A DNA stretch of 35,967 nucleotides, from assembly GCA_015075545.1 (NCBI GenBank), contig JABTUC010000011.1:1-35967 (forward strand), given 5' to 3'. Positions within the stretch are counted from its first letter, which is position 1, and every line of letters begins with the position of its first letter. This document shows, piece by piece, positions 1 to 8,368 of the stretch. The translations under genes were made by a program, and so were the position numbers. Below the pieces are notes generated by a model. That model saw nothing but the letters and a program-made list of their open reading frames with translations, ran no database searches and was not told where the DNA came from. The DNA comes from Ideonella sp. GTDB lineage: Bacteria > Pseudomonadota > Gammaproteobacteria > Burkholderiales > Burkholderiaceae_C.

Positions 1-72
1 CGCACGTGCGCGCAACGCCGCACCGCGGCGTGCGGCGTCGGCCTCGATCGCGAACGGATGCACGCCGAGCAT
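1..72 (-). CDS. Partial CDS at left edge, N-terminus only
   Basis: A leftward reading frame opens with an ATG at 72-70 and stays open for 24 codons to the window edge (MLGVHPFAIEA...). Third codon positions are mostly G or C, like the real genes around it. A perfect palindrome lies 36-61 nt upstream of the ATG, which would suit a promoter region. No clear Shine-Dalgarno is visible. Too little protein is present to name a family. It could also be a chance open stretch. Confidence 0.4.
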   Translation of the reverse strand, partial: MLGVHPFAIEADAARRGAALRARA

Positions 73-107
73 GGTGGGCGGCATTCTTCGCGCGCCGACC
101 TGTGCCT

Positions 108-133
108 GACAAGCAGAAAATATTCTGCTTGTC
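108..133. promoter_or_regulatory. Perfect 10-bp inverted repeat, operator-like
   Basis: Arms GACAAGCAGA and TCTGCTTGTC are perfectly complementary around a 6-nt AT-only spacer. The element starts directly beside the LysR stop codon and lies upstream of the partial leftward gene at the edge. The AT-rich centre in a GC-rich genome and the symmetry fit a dimeric-regulator operator overlapping a promoter for the edge gene. It could also be the LysR gene's terminator, but there is no T-tract. Confidence 0.45.
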
Positions 134-1057
134 TCATCGCTTTCTTCGATGACCATTCGCGGTGCGCGCGCGGCTGCGCGCCGCCGGGGTCGCCCCGACG
201 AGCTGCTCCACCAGCATCGGATGCGCGGGCGAAGCCGGGTCGTCGCGCCACGACAGATGGATCGGCAGCGGCGGCAGCTCGACCTCGCTGCCCAGCAGCT
301 TCAGCGGCGCGCGTCGGGCCAGGCGCTCGACCACCGCGCACGGCAGCGTCGCGATGCCCAGACCATCCTCCACCAGCTGCGCCATGGCGCTGATCGACGA
401 CAGGCTGTGCACGCGCGGGGCGACGCCGGCGCGGTTAAGCCAATCGAGCAGTGCCAGATGCGGCTGCGAGCCGCGCTGGAAGGTGATCAGCTCGTGCCGC
501 GCCAGGTCGGCCGCCCTCCAACGACCGCGCTTGCGGTGGCGCGCGGTGTGGCCGGCGAAGGCCATCGGCATCGGCTGCAGCGCGCGCGTGCGCACGCCGG
601 CGCCGGCGGCCGGCAATGCGGCCAGCGCCACGTCGAGGGCGCCGCGCGCGAGCTGATCCACCAGCACGGGCGAGGTCTCGACCGTCAACTCCAAGGCCAG
701 CGCCGGGTGCGCGGCGCGCAGGCGATGCACGCCCTCCATAAGCCACGAGTGCAGCACCGACTCGATGGCGCCGACGCGCAGCACCACCGGGCGCGCCGCG
801 CCCCCGCCCAGCTCGGCCTTCACCTCGCGCTGCAGATTCAGCATCTGCTCGGCATAGACGAAGAAGCGTCGGCCCGCCACGGTGACGCGAAAGCCCTTGC
901 GGTCGCGCCGGTCGACGAGCGCCGTGCCGAGCTCGGCCTCCAGCGCGGCGACGCGCGCCGACACCGCCGACTGCGTCAGGTGCAGCTTGTCGGCCGCGCG
1001 CGTCACGCTCTCCAGCGTGACGACCCAGTAGAACGCCTCGACGAAGCGCAGGTTCAC
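134..1057 (-). CDS. LysR-family transcriptional regulator
   Basis: A 307-residue protein with the standard LysR plan: an N-terminal winged helix-turn-helix (about residues 1-60, with FVEAFYWV, LHLTQSAVSARVAALE and LGTALVDR) followed by a periplasmic-binding-protein-like effector domain. Length is normal for the family. The GTG start at 1057 is preferred because LysR proteins begin right at the FVEAFYWVV helix and a GAGG sits about 8 nt upstream; the frame stays open to 1444 but that extension lies antisense to nothing recognisable and is not family-like. It lies 73 nt downstream of the racemase-like gene on the same strand, and the TRAP genes diverge just beyond, so they are its likely targets. 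That regulatory link is inferred. The effector is unknown. Confidence 0.9.
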   Translation of the reverse strand: MNLRFVEAFYWVVTLESVTRAADKLHLTQSAVSARVAALEAELGTALVDRRDRKGFRVTVAGRRFFVYAEQMLNLQREVKAELGGGAARPVVLRVGAIESVLHSWLMEGVHRLRAAHPALALELTVETSPVLVDQLARGALDVALAALPAAGAGVRTRALQPMPMAFAGHTARHRKRGRWRAADLARHELITFQRGSQPHLALLDWLNRAGVAPRVHSLSSISAMAQLVEDGLGIATLPCAVVERLARRAPLKLLGSEVELPPLPIHLSWRDDPASPAHPMLVEQLVGATPAARSRARTANGHRRKR

Positions 1058-1130
1058 GCTCGGACCTCGCCCTGCCGCCCGAAGGAGCCCGCCCCCCCAC
1101 GGGGAGCCGCGAGCGCAGCGAGCCAGGGGG

Positions 1131-1796
1131 TCACAATGCCCGCCAGCGCTCGTGCAGCACGCTGATGATGTGGTGCACGGGCCGCCGCGTGGCGCGCGCC
1201 ACCGCCTTCGCATACGGCGGCATGTTGGTGCATTCGAGCACGATCTCGCGCACCGCCGGCCAGCGCGCCGCGAGGCGCTGCCCGGCCTCGACCACGTCGG
1301 CCTCGGCCTGCTGCGCGTCGATGTGCGGCAAGTCCTCGAGCAGCGCGCGCTGCAGGTGGCAGCCCGGCGCCAGGCCCACCACCGGCACGGTGGCATCGGC
1401 GCCGGCGGCATGCAGATGGCGCGCGCCGAGCGAGAGCGCGTCAACGGTGATCACGCCGGGCACCGACAACTGCGGCAGCGCGAGCAGGCTCGAGGTCCAC
1501 ACCGGCACCGGCAGGGCAGCCTGCAGCGCGGCCTGGAACTCGATCAGGAAGCCGCAACTGGTGGTGATCGCCGCGGCGCCCTCGCCCACCAGCGCGCGTG
1601 CGGCGTCGACGAACGGCTGCAGCAGCGCCGGATCGCCCTCGCGCACCACCCGCTGCGGCGACGCGCCGGCCACCACGCGGTGGCGCACCGGGACGGCGAA
1701 GCTCGCCGGGTTGCCGACGTCGCCCACCACGCGCGGAAACCGCGTGTCGAGCATCAGCACGCCGAGAAACGGCGCCTCGCGGCCGGCAGGGCTCAC
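1131..1796 (-). CDS. Aspartate/glutamate racemase family protein
   Basis: A 221-residue protein resembling the Asp/Glu/hydantoin racemase superfamily, whose members use two cysteines, one per half, to move a proton at an alpha carbon. The two expected cysteines are visible in TTSCGF and LECTNMPP. The GTG start at 1796 is chosen because GGAGGG lies 9 nt upstream and the protein then begins just before the first beta strand (FLGVLMLDTRFP); an upstream extension to 1946 would run into the divergent dctP. Some members of this superfamily are decarboxylases or maleate isomerases, so racemisation is not certain. Its divergent pairing with a TRAP transporter suggests it acts on the imported acid (inference). 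Confidence 0.8.
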   Translation of the reverse strand: MSPAGREAPFLGVLMLDTRFPRVVGDVGNPASFAVPVRHRVVAGASPQRVVREGDPALLQPFVDAARALVGEGAAAITTSCGFLIEFQAALQAALPVPVWTSSLLALPQLSVPGVITVDALSLGARHLHAAGADATVPVVGLAPGCHLQRALLEDLPHIDAQQAEADVVEAGQRLAARWPAVREIVLECTNMPPYAKAVARATRRPVHHIISVLHERWRAL

Positions 1797-1885
1797 GGGC
1801 GCCGGCCCTCCGGGGAAGCACGGTGCCGGCGTGCCCGGGCACCGCCTATGCTTGCGGGCTCGTTTTCCATCGAACGGAAGTGTCC
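1797..1885. promoter_or_regulatory. Divergent promoter region with 12-bp palindrome
   Basis: The 89-nt gap between the divergent racemase-like gene and dctP contains the perfect palindrome GTGCCCGGGCAC at 1831-1842, followed by a weak -10-like TATGCT at 1847-1852 reading towards dctP. A GGAAG lies 5 nt before the dctP ATG. The palindrome is a plausible site for the nearby LysR regulator, although it lacks an obvious T-N11-A LysR box. Confidence 0.35.
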
Positions 1886-2857
1886 ATGAAATCGTCGCTT
1901 CGCCTCGCCTCGATCGCCGCCTTCGCGCTGGCCGCTGCGCCCGCACTGGCGCAGACCAAGTGGGATCTGCCCGCCGCCTACCCGGCCACCAACTTCCACA
2001 CCGAGAACCTGGTGCAGTTCGCCAACGACGTCGACAAGGCCTCGGGCGGCAAGCTCAAGATCACGGTGCACCCGGGTGCCTCGCTGTTCAAGGCACCCGA
2101 GATCAAGCGCGCGGTGCAAGGCGGCCAGGCGCAGATCGGCGAGATCCTGATGGTCAACTTCCAGAACGAGTGGCCGATCTACGGCGCCGACGGCCTGCCG
2201 TTCCTGGCCGACAGCTACGACGAGGCAGTCAAGCTGTGGCGCGTGCAGAAGCCGATGGTCGAGAAGAAGCTCGCCGAGCAGGGCATGATGGCGCTGTACG
2301 CGGTGCCGTGGCCGCCGCAGGGCATCTACTCGAAGAAGCCGCTCAATTCGGCGGCCGACCTCAAGGGCATCAAGTGGCGCGCCTACAGCCCGGCCACCAG
2401 CCGCATCGCCGAGCTGGTGGGCGCGCAGCCGGTCACCGTGCAGGCGGCCGAGGTCAGCCAGGCGTTTGCCACCGGCGTGGCCGAGAGCATGATGAGCAGC
2501 GGCTCCACCGGCTGGGACGCCAAGCTGTACGAGCACGTGAAGTACTGGTACGACACGCAGGCCTGGCTGCCGAAGAACCTGGTGCTCGTCAACAAGGCCG
2601 CGTTCGACGCGCTCGATGCGGCCACCAGGCAGGCGGTGCTCAAGGCCGCCGCCGACGCCGAGGTGCGCGGCCTGGCCATGAGCAAGAAGGCCAACACCGA
2701 TTCGCTCGACAAGCTCAAGGCCAACGGCATGCAGATCCTGCCGCCGCCGCCGCAGCTCAAGGCCGACATGAAGAAGGTCGGCGACACCATGCTCAAGGAG
2801 TGGGTCGACAAGGCCGGCCCCGAGGGCAAGCAACTCATCGACGCCTACCGCAAGTAG
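1886..2857 (+). CDS. dctP: TRAP transporter substrate-binding protein DctP (first system)
   Basis: A 323-residue periplasmic solute-binding protein. A Sec signal peptide (MKSSLRLASIAAFALAAAPALA, cleavage expected before QTKWDL) precedes a DctP-type domain. The segment LKGIKWRAYSP carries the arginine that in this family usually clamps a substrate carboxylate. The product captures an organic acid in the periplasm and delivers it to the DctQM membrane complex, which is driven by a sodium gradient. The ATG at 1886 is supported by the signal peptide and a GGAAG. The small permease gene begins 16 nt after its stop, so the three genes form an operon. Substrate unknown. Confidence 0.93.
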   Translation: MKSSLRLASIAAFALAAAPALAQTKWDLPAAYPATNFHTENLVQFANDVDKASGGKLKITVHPGASLFKAPEIKRAVQGGQAQIGEILMVNFQNEWPIYGADGLPFLADSYDEAVKLWRVQKPMVEKKLAEQGMMALYAVPWPPQGIYSKKPLNSAADLKGIKWRAYSPATSRIAELVGAQPVTVQAAEVSQAFATGVAESMMSSGSTGWDAKLYEHVKYWYDTQAWLPKNLVLVNKAAFDALDAATRQAVLKAAADAEVRGLAMSKKANTDSLDKLKANGMQILPPPPQLKADMKKVGDTMLKEWVDKAGPEGKQLIDAYRK

Positions 2858-2873
2858 CCGCGCACCGCCGAGC

Positions 2874-3386
2874 GTGCGCAGGCTCCTCGACGGGCTGTAC
2901 GACGCGGCCGCCTGGCTGGCGGCCGCATGCATGGTCGGCCTGCTGGCGATGGTGCTGCTGTCGATCGTCAGCCGGTTGCTGCGCTTCCAGGCGCCCGGCA
3001 CCGACTCCTATGCCGGCTACCTGATGGCCGCCAGCGGCTTTCTCGCGCTGGCGCACACGCTCAAGCGCGGCGAGCACATCCGCGTGACGCTGCTGCTGTC
3101 GGCGCTGAAGGGGCGCGCGCACCGCGCGCTCGAGCTGTGGGCGTTGGCCGCCGGCACGCTGCTGGCGGCACTGTTCGCGTACTACAGCTGCAAGCTGGCG
3201 TGGCAGTCGCGCGCCTTCAACGACGTCTCCACGGGCATCGACGCCACGCCACTGTGGATGCCGCAGCTTTCGATGGCCGTCGGCAGCGTGATCCTGGTGG
3301 TGGCGCTGATCGACGAGCTGGTGCTCGAGCTGCGCGGCCGGCGTGCGGCCCCGGCGAGCGACGAAGAAGCGTTGCACAACGAGTGA
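2874..3386 (+). CDS. dctQ: TRAP transporter small permease DctQ (first system)
   Basis: A 170-residue membrane protein with four hydrophobic segments, matching the small DctQ subunit of TRAP transporters. The first helix (AAAWLAAACMVGLLAMVLLSIVSR) and the conserved segment ALAHTLKRGEHIRVTLLL, with its GEHIRV motif, are typical. It starts with GTG at 2874, 16 nt after dctP; no strong Shine-Dalgarno is visible, so expression may depend on coupling. It pairs with the large permease starting 40 nt downstream. Confidence 0.88.
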   Translation: MRRLLDGLYDAAAWLAAACMVGLLAMVLLSIVSRLLRFQAPGTDSYAGYLMAASGFLALAHTLKRGEHIRVTLLLSALKGRAHRALELWALAAGTLLAALFAYYSCKLAWQSRAFNDVSTGIDATPLWMPQLSMAVGSVILVVALIDELVLELRGRRAAPASDEEALHNE

Positions 3387-3426
3387 CGATGAGCACGCTG
3401 TCGCTACGCGGCGCGAAAGGAACCTG

Positions 3427-4728
3427 ATGAGCGACCTCGGCATCACCGTGCTGCTGGTGGTGGCGCTGTTCGCCATCCTCGGCAGCAGCGTCTGGATCGG
3501 GCTCACGCTGTCGGGCGTGGCGTGGATCGGCATGCAGCTCTTCAGCTCGCGCCCGGCGGGCGACGCGATGGCGGTCACCATCTGGGGCAGCTCGTCGAGC
3601 TGGACGTTGACCGCGCTGCCACTGTTCGTGTGGATGGGCGAGATCCTGTTCCGCACGCGCCTGAGCTCCGACATGTTCCGCGGCCTCGCACCGTGGATGC
3701 AGGCACTGCCGGGGCGGCTGCTGCACGTCAACGTCGCCGGCTGCGCGATCTTCGCCGCGGTGTCGGGGTCGAGCGCGGCCACCTGCGCCACCATCGGCAA
3801 GATGAGCCTGCCCGAGCTGGCGCGCCGCGGCTACCCCGACGGCATCTCGATCGGCTCGCTGGCCGGCGCCGGCACGCTGGGGCTGCTGATCCCGCCGTCG
3901 ATCATCATGATCGTCTACGGCGTCAGCGCCGACGTGTCGATCGCGCAGCTCTTCATCGCCGGCGTGCTGCCCGGCATCCTGCTGGCGCTGCTGTTCTCGG
4001 GCTACCTGATGTTCTGGGCCTGGCGCAACCCGAGCCTGGTGCCGGCGGCCGATGCGCGCCTGAGCCTGGCGGCCAAGCTGCACGAGTCGCGCCATCTGAT
4101 CCCGGTGGTGCTGCTGATCGCCGCGGTGCTCGGCAGCATCTACGGCGGCATCGCCACCGCCACCGAAGCCGCGGCGATCGGGGTGGTCGGCGCGCTGGCG
4201 ATCTCGGCCGTGCAGGGGTCGCTGACCTGGAGGACGTTCGTCGAATCGCTGTTCGGCGGCACGCGGCTGTACTGCATGATCGCGCTGATCCTCGCCGGCG
4301 CGTCGTTCCTCACGCTGAGCATGGGCTACATCGGATTGCCGCGCCACCTCGCGGAGTGGATCGCCGACCTCGGGCTGAACAAGTTCCAGCTGCTGCTGGC
4401 ACTGCTGGTGTTCTACGTCATCCTCGGCTGCTTCCTCGACGGCATCTCGATGGTCGTGCTGACGATGGGCGTGATCCTGCCCACGGTGCAGAAGGCCGGC
4501 ATCGACCTGCTGTGGTTCGGCATCTTCGTCGTGCTGGTGGTCGAGATGGCGCAGATCACCCCGCCGGTGGGCTTCAACCTGTTCGTGCTGCAGGGCATGA
4601 CCAAGCGCGAGATCGGCTGGATCGCCAAGGTCACGCTGCCGTTCTTCTTTCTGATGGTGGTGGCGGTCGGGCTGATCTACTTCGTGCCCGAGATCGTCAG
4701 CGTGCTGCCGGCGCAGATGCGACGCTAG
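3427..4728 (+). CDS. dctM: TRAP transporter large permease DctM (first system)
   Basis: A 433-residue, strongly hydrophobic protein with about a dozen membrane segments, the translocation subunit of the TRAP transporter. Family signatures include SGSSAATCATIGKMSLPEL, the GTLGLLIPPSIIMIVYG segment, and VEMAQITPPVGFN near the C-terminus. The ATG at 3427 is chosen over an in-frame upstream ATG at 3343 because AAAGGA precedes it by 6 nt and family members start with such a short N-terminus; the upstream extension would overlap dctQ. It closes the dctPQM operon. Confidence 0.93.
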   Translation: MSDLGITVLLVVALFAILGSSVWIGLTLSGVAWIGMQLFSSRPAGDAMAVTIWGSSSSWTLTALPLFVWMGEILFRTRLSSDMFRGLAPWMQALPGRLLHVNVAGCAIFAAVSGSSAATCATIGKMSLPELARRGYPDGISIGSLAGAGTLGLLIPPSIIMIVYGVSADVSIAQLFIAGVLPGILLALLFSGYLMFWAWRNPSLVPAADARLSLAAKLHESRHLIPVVLLIAAVLGSIYGGIATATEAAAIGVVGALAISAVQGSLTWRTFVESLFGGTRLYCMIALILAGASFLTLSMGYIGLPRHLAEWIADLGLNKFQLLLALLVFYVILGCFLDGISMVVLTMGVILPTVQKAGIDLLWFGIFVVLVVEMAQITPPVGFNLFVLQGMTKREIGWIAKVTLPFFFLMVVAVGLIYFVPEIVSVLPAQMRR

Positions 4729-4771
4729 CGCGGCTGGTGGACCGGGCGCCTGCCGTGGCCGCGGGTTCGGA

Positions 4772-5191
4772 TCAGGCGTCGGCGGGGAGGATTCGGAAGC
4801 GCTTGCGACCACCGGCGCGAAGTGCCTGGAAGTGACGCAGGTCCAGTGTCAGGACCTCGGCGATCCCGTGCCGCTCGGCCAGCACAACGATCGAGGCATC
4901 CGCGAGCCCAATTTCCAGATCGCCATAGCGGCGCATGATCTCTCCGGCGCGCTCGACATCGTCGGCCGTGAAACCCTCCAGCCGGTATGCGCCCCTGGCG
5001 ACCTCGGCCAGCAATGCGGCTTGGGCGTGGGCGCCCACATGCCGCATCAAGAGGTAGTCCAACTCCGCCAGGACAAAAGTCGACAGCAGCAAGGGTCCCT
5101 TGGCTGCCTCCAGGGCCGCACGGCACCGCGCGTGCTGGCGCTGGCTGGCGTCCAGGGCCGCGAGCAGGCCGCTCGTGTCGAGCAGGATCAC
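4772..5191 (-). CDS. vapC: PIN-domain toxin, VapC-like
   Basis: A 139-residue PIN-domain protein, likely the ribonuclease toxin of a type II toxin-antitoxin pair. The acidic residues expected at a PIN metal site are visible: D5 (MILLDTSGLL), E43 (LAELDYLL), D98 (GLADASIV) and D117 (TLDLRHF). The whole domain is present, so the toxin looks intact. The start ATG overlaps the antitoxin stop as ATGA, a typical translational coupling. RNA target unknown. Confidence 0.88.
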   Translation of the reverse strand: MILLDTSGLLAALDASQRQHARCRAALEAAKGPLLLSTFVLAELDYLLMRHVGAHAQAALLAEVARGAYRLEGFTADDVERAGEIMRRYGDLEIGLADASIVVLAERHGIAEVLTLDLRHFQALRAGGRKRFRILPADA

Positions 5192-5409
5192 GGGCTGCCG
5201 AAGCCCTCGAGAGCCTCATCCACGCGCTCGGCGAGCATGCGCTTGCCGCTCTCGATCAAAGGCAGCCGCGGCCGTGGCGCAGGCGCCTCGGCCACGATCT
5301 TGCGCAACGCCTCGCGGATCAACTCCGCCTCGCTGGTGCCGCGCGCGCTGGCCAATCGGCCCAGGGCACGCTTGACCTCCGGCGGCACATAGACGGTCGT
5401 CTTTTCCAT
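5188..5409 (-). CDS. vapB: Ribbon-helix-helix antitoxin, VapB-like
   Basis: A 73-residue protein with an N-terminal ribbon-helix-helix fold (MEKTTVYVPPEVKRALGRLA, then SEAELIREALRKIV) and a proline- and arginine-rich C-terminal tail that probably wraps the PIN toxin. The internal ATG at 5409 is chosen because the DNA-binding strand of this fold normally begins within a few residues of the N-terminus; the frame is open to 5502. It overlaps the toxin by 4 nt. It is expected to repress its own promoter, where two CCATAC repeats lie. Confidence 0.85.
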   Translation of the reverse strand: MEKTTVYVPPEVKRALGRLASARGTSEAELIREALRKIVAEAPAPRPRLPLIESGKRMLAERVDEALEGFGSP

Positions 5410-5410
5410 G

Positions 5411-5428
5411 CCATACAAGATACCATAC
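5411..5428 (-). promoter_or_regulatory. Repeated CCATAC sites upstream of the antitoxin gene
   Basis: CCATAC occurs at 5411-5416 and again at 5423-5428, a 12-bp period close to one helical turn, directly before the antitoxin ATG. Ribbon-helix-helix antitoxins commonly bind tandem short sites over their own promoter, and the AT-rich stretch between (AAGATA) could hold the -10. The role is inferred. Confidence 0.4.
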
Positions 5429-5549
5429 GTGAGGCCGGCGCGGACGCGGGGCGCCAACTCCACGCTGGGCATGAACTCGCGCGGCGACGCTTTGTCGGTC
5501 AACAGCCTCTAGACTCGGCGCAAGCCGAATCGACCCGGGAAGATCCATC

Positions 5550-7007
5550 ATGCGCAAGCCCAGAGCGACGGCGGCCGCAACCAGGCCGACTGCGGCGCAA
5601 GCCAGGCGCCTCGTCGATCTCGGCGCGTGCATCGACTTTCTCGACCGGTCGGGTCAGTTGCTGCGCGTCAAGAGCGAAGTCGACCCGAAGTTCGAACTCG
5701 CGGGCGTCGCCCAGCGCCTCGAAGGCGGCAAGTGCGTGCTGTTCGAGAACGTGCGGGGCAGCGACGTGCCGGTGCTGACCGGCCTGCTGTGGAACCGCGA
5801 CATCGTCGCCACGCTGTTCGGCCTGCCAACCGAAGAGGTGCCGTTCGCGATCGCGCGCGCGATCGCGTCGTGGCAGCAGGGTCGCGACGCGCTGCCGGGG
5901 CGGTTGCGCACGCGCGCCCCGGCCAACGAGGTGATCGAGCAACGCGTCGATCTGTCGCGCCTGCCGGCGCCGGTGCACGCGCTGAAAGACGGCGGGCGCT
6001 ACCTCGACTCGTCGCTGGTGATGGCGCGCAACCCGCTGACCGGCGCGACGAACGTCTCGATCCACCGCCTGATGCTGGCGCGCAAGGACCGCATCACCTT
6101 TCTCATCGACCCGGGCCGCCACCTCGGGGAGTACGTGGCGGTCGCCGAGCAGCGCGGCGAGAAGCTGCCGGTGACGATCAGCAACGGCGTCGGCCTCGCA
6201 CCGTGGATCGTCTCGGCGCTGCCGCGGCTGGGCGACGGCAAGAATCTCGTCGCGCATCATCTGGTGGGGCGCGGCATCGACTACGTGCAGGCGCAGCAGG
6301 TCGACGTGCCGGCCTACGCCGACGCGCAGTTCGTGATCGAGGCCGAGATCCTTCCCGGCGTGCGCGAGGCCGAGGCGCCGTTCGGCGAGGTCACCGGCTA
6401 CTACGGCGAGCGCGCCAAGCGCTGGGTGATGCGGGTGCTGGCGATCACGCATCGTGCTCAGCCGGTGCTGCACACGGTGATCTCGGGCCAGGAGGTGTGG
6501 AACGCGGTCGGCTTCACCGCCGAGGCGGCGATCTTCCATGCCGTCAAGCGCGAGATCCCCGAGCTCGTGGCCGTCTATCTGCCGCACGGCGGCTGCGGCT
6601 TCTACGAGGCAGTGGTCCAGGTGCGCAACACGCGCAAGGGCATCGGCCAGGACGCGATCCGCGCCACCTTCCGCGCCTTCAGGCCGCTACAGCGGGTGAT
6701 CGCGGTCGACACCGACGTCGACCTGCGCAACGCGGTGGATGTCGACTGGGCCGTGACGACGCGCTTCGACCCCGACCTCGACCTCGTGCTGCTGCCGCAC
6801 GAGGACGGCCACATCCTGAACCCGATCGTGACGATGGATGCCGACGGCAAGGGCGGCACGATCACCAAGCTCGGCATGGATGCGCTCGTTCCATTCGGCG
6901 CGCCGCGCCAGCGCTTCGAGCGCGTGAAGTTCCAGGCCGTCGACCTGTCGAAGTACGAGATCGTCGATACGGCGCAGCGGCGCCAGCGAGGCAAGGCCGG
7001 ACGCTGA
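5550..7007 (+). CDS. UbiD-family (prenylated-FMN) decarboxylase
   Basis: A 485-residue protein of the UbiD family, which reversibly decarboxylates aromatic or alpha,beta-unsaturated acids using prenylated FMN. Cofactor and catalytic positions known from the family can be placed: N168 and R173 in TNVSIHRLML, H191 in the DPGRH segment, acidic residues in VIEAEI (264-266), and the E-x-P-F-G-E signature (E275 and E280). The GTG- or TTG-free ATG at 5550 follows a GGGAAGA. No UbiX prenyltransferase is in the window, so the cofactor must be made elsewhere. It faces the second TRAP operon 40 nt away, suggesting an imported acid as substrate (inference). Housekeeping UbiD for ubiquinone is possible but less likely here. 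Confidence 0.88.
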   Translation: MRKPRATAAATRPTAAQARRLVDLGACIDFLDRSGQLLRVKSEVDPKFELAGVAQRLEGGKCVLFENVRGSDVPVLTGLLWNRDIVATLFGLPTEEVPFAIARAIASWQQGRDALPGRLRTRAPANEVIEQRVDLSRLPAPVHALKDGGRYLDSSLVMARNPLTGATNVSIHRLMLARKDRITFLIDPGRHLGEYVAVAEQRGEKLPVTISNGVGLAPWIVSALPRLGDGKNLVAHHLVGRGIDYVQAQQVDVPAYADAQFVIEAEILPGVREAEAPFGEVTGYYGERAKRWVMRVLAITHRAQPVLHTVISGQEVWNAVGFTAEAAIFHAVKREIPELVAVYLPHGGCGFYEAVVQVRNTRKGIGQDAIRATFRAFRPLQRVIAVDTDVDLRNAVDVDWAVTTRFDPDLDLVLLPHEDGHILNPIVTMDADGKGGTITKLGMDALVPFGAPRQRFERVKFQAVDLSKYEIVDTAQRRQRGKAGR

Positions 7008-7047
7008 GGCGCATCCGGGTGCGGCACGCGGCCGCCCAGCGTTGCGC

Positions 7048-8352
7048 TCAGCCGAGCAGCGCGCGGGGCAGCGCGAGCACCGTCGCCGGCCACAGCCACA
7101 TCACGGCGATGCACAGCGCGTAGGCGAGAAAGAAGTAGGTCACGCCGCGGAAGATGGTGTGCAGCGGAATGTCGGGCACCAGCCCCTGCACGATGAACAC
7201 GTTGACGCCCACCGGCGGCGTGATCGCACCCATCGTCGTGACGATGGTCAGCACCATCGTGAACCAGACCGGGTCGTAGCCGAGCGCCGCGGCGAGCGGG
7301 AAGAAGATCGGAATCGTCACGACCAGGAAGCCGAGCGCGTCCATCAGTGCGCCGCCGATCAGATAGATGCCGATCACGACCAGCAGCACGACGGCCGGCG
7401 CCACAGGGAGCGCGGCGGCCCAGTCGGCCAGCTCGAACGGTAGTTGCGACACGGTGAGGAAGCGCCCGAAGAGCACCGCGCCAGTGATCAGCAGGACGAC
7501 CATCGCCGAGATGCGAACGCTCTCGACGATCGACAACACGAAACCCTTCCACGACAGGCGCCGGCGCGCGACGCCGATCACGAGGGCGCCGAAAGCACCG
7601 GCCGCACCGGCCTCGGTCGGCGTGAACCAGCCGAGGTAGAGGCCACCCATGACGAGCGCGAACAGCAGCAGCGCTTCGATCACGCCCGACAGCGATCGCA
7701 GCTTCTGCTGCAGGGTCGTCATCGGCCCGAGCGGGCCGAGCGCCGGGTTGCGCGCGCACATCACGACGATCGTCAGCAGGAAGAGCGCGGTCAGGATCAG
7801 CCCCGGTACGATGCCCGCCAGAAACAGCTTGAGCAGCGATTGCTCGGTCTGCACCGCGATGACGATCATCACCACGCTCGGCGGGATGACGACGCCGAGC
7901 GTGCCGCCGACGGCGACCGCGCCGGTGCTGAGCGCTGCGTCGTAGCGGTAGCGGCGCATCTCGGGCAGCGCGATCGTCCCCATCGTCGCGGTGGTCGCCG
8001 AGTTCGAGCCGCAGATCGCCGAGAAGCCCGCGCAGGCGGCGATCGTCGTCCCCGCCAGGCCGCCCGGGTACTGGCCGACCCACTTGTAGGCTGCCTCGTA
8101 GAGCCGCTCGGTGATGCCGGCCCGATAGGCGAATTGCCCCATCAGCACGAACAGCGGAACGACGCTCAGTCCGTAGGAGGAGAACTGGTCCCACACGTTG
8201 CCCGACAGCAGTTGCGCCGCCGCCTGCGGCGACAGCAGGTAGACGTTGCCGAGGGCGCCGGTGAGCAGCATCGAGAACGCGATCGGCATGCCCAGCGCCA
8301 TGAAGACGCACATCAGCACGAGGCCGATCAGGGCGGCTTGCAGCGGGTCCAT
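7048..8352 (-). CDS. dctM: TRAP transporter large permease DctM (second system)
   Basis: A 434-residue polytopic membrane protein of the DctM family. Visible signatures are CGSNSATTATMGTIALPEM, GGTLGVVIPPSVVMIVIAV and MGAITPPVGVNVFIVQG. The ATG at 8352 is chosen, with GAGGGG about 9 nt upstream; an in-frame ATG at 8385 would overlap dctQ by 17 nt. It ends 40 nt from the UbiD stop on the opposite strand, and no clear hairpin terminator is visible in that gap. Confidence 0.92.
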   Translation of the reverse strand: MDPLQAALIGLVLMCVFMALGMPIAFSMLLTGALGNVYLLSPQAAAQLLSGNVWDQFSSYGLSVVPLFVLMGQFAYRAGITERLYEAAYKWVGQYPGGLAGTTIAACAGFSAICGSNSATTATMGTIALPEMRRYRYDAALSTGAVAVGGTLGVVIPPSVVMIVIAVQTEQSLLKLFLAGIVPGLILTALFLLTIVVMCARNPALGPLGPMTTLQQKLRSLSGVIEALLLFALVMGGLYLGWFTPTEAGAAGAFGALVIGVARRRLSWKGFVLSIVESVRISAMVVLLITGAVLFGRFLTVSQLPFELADWAAALPVAPAVVLLVVIGIYLIGGALMDALGFLVVTIPIFFPLAAALGYDPVWFTMVLTIVTTMGAITPPVGVNVFIVQGLVPDIPLHTIFRGVTYFFLAYALCIAVMWLWPATVLALPRALLG

Positions 8353-8368
8353 CGGCGCGTTCCCCTCT

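Noticed and set aside
7008-7047. Terminator between the convergent UbiD and DctM genes
   Set aside because: Only a 4-bp CGCA/TGCG stem is visible, with no T-run.
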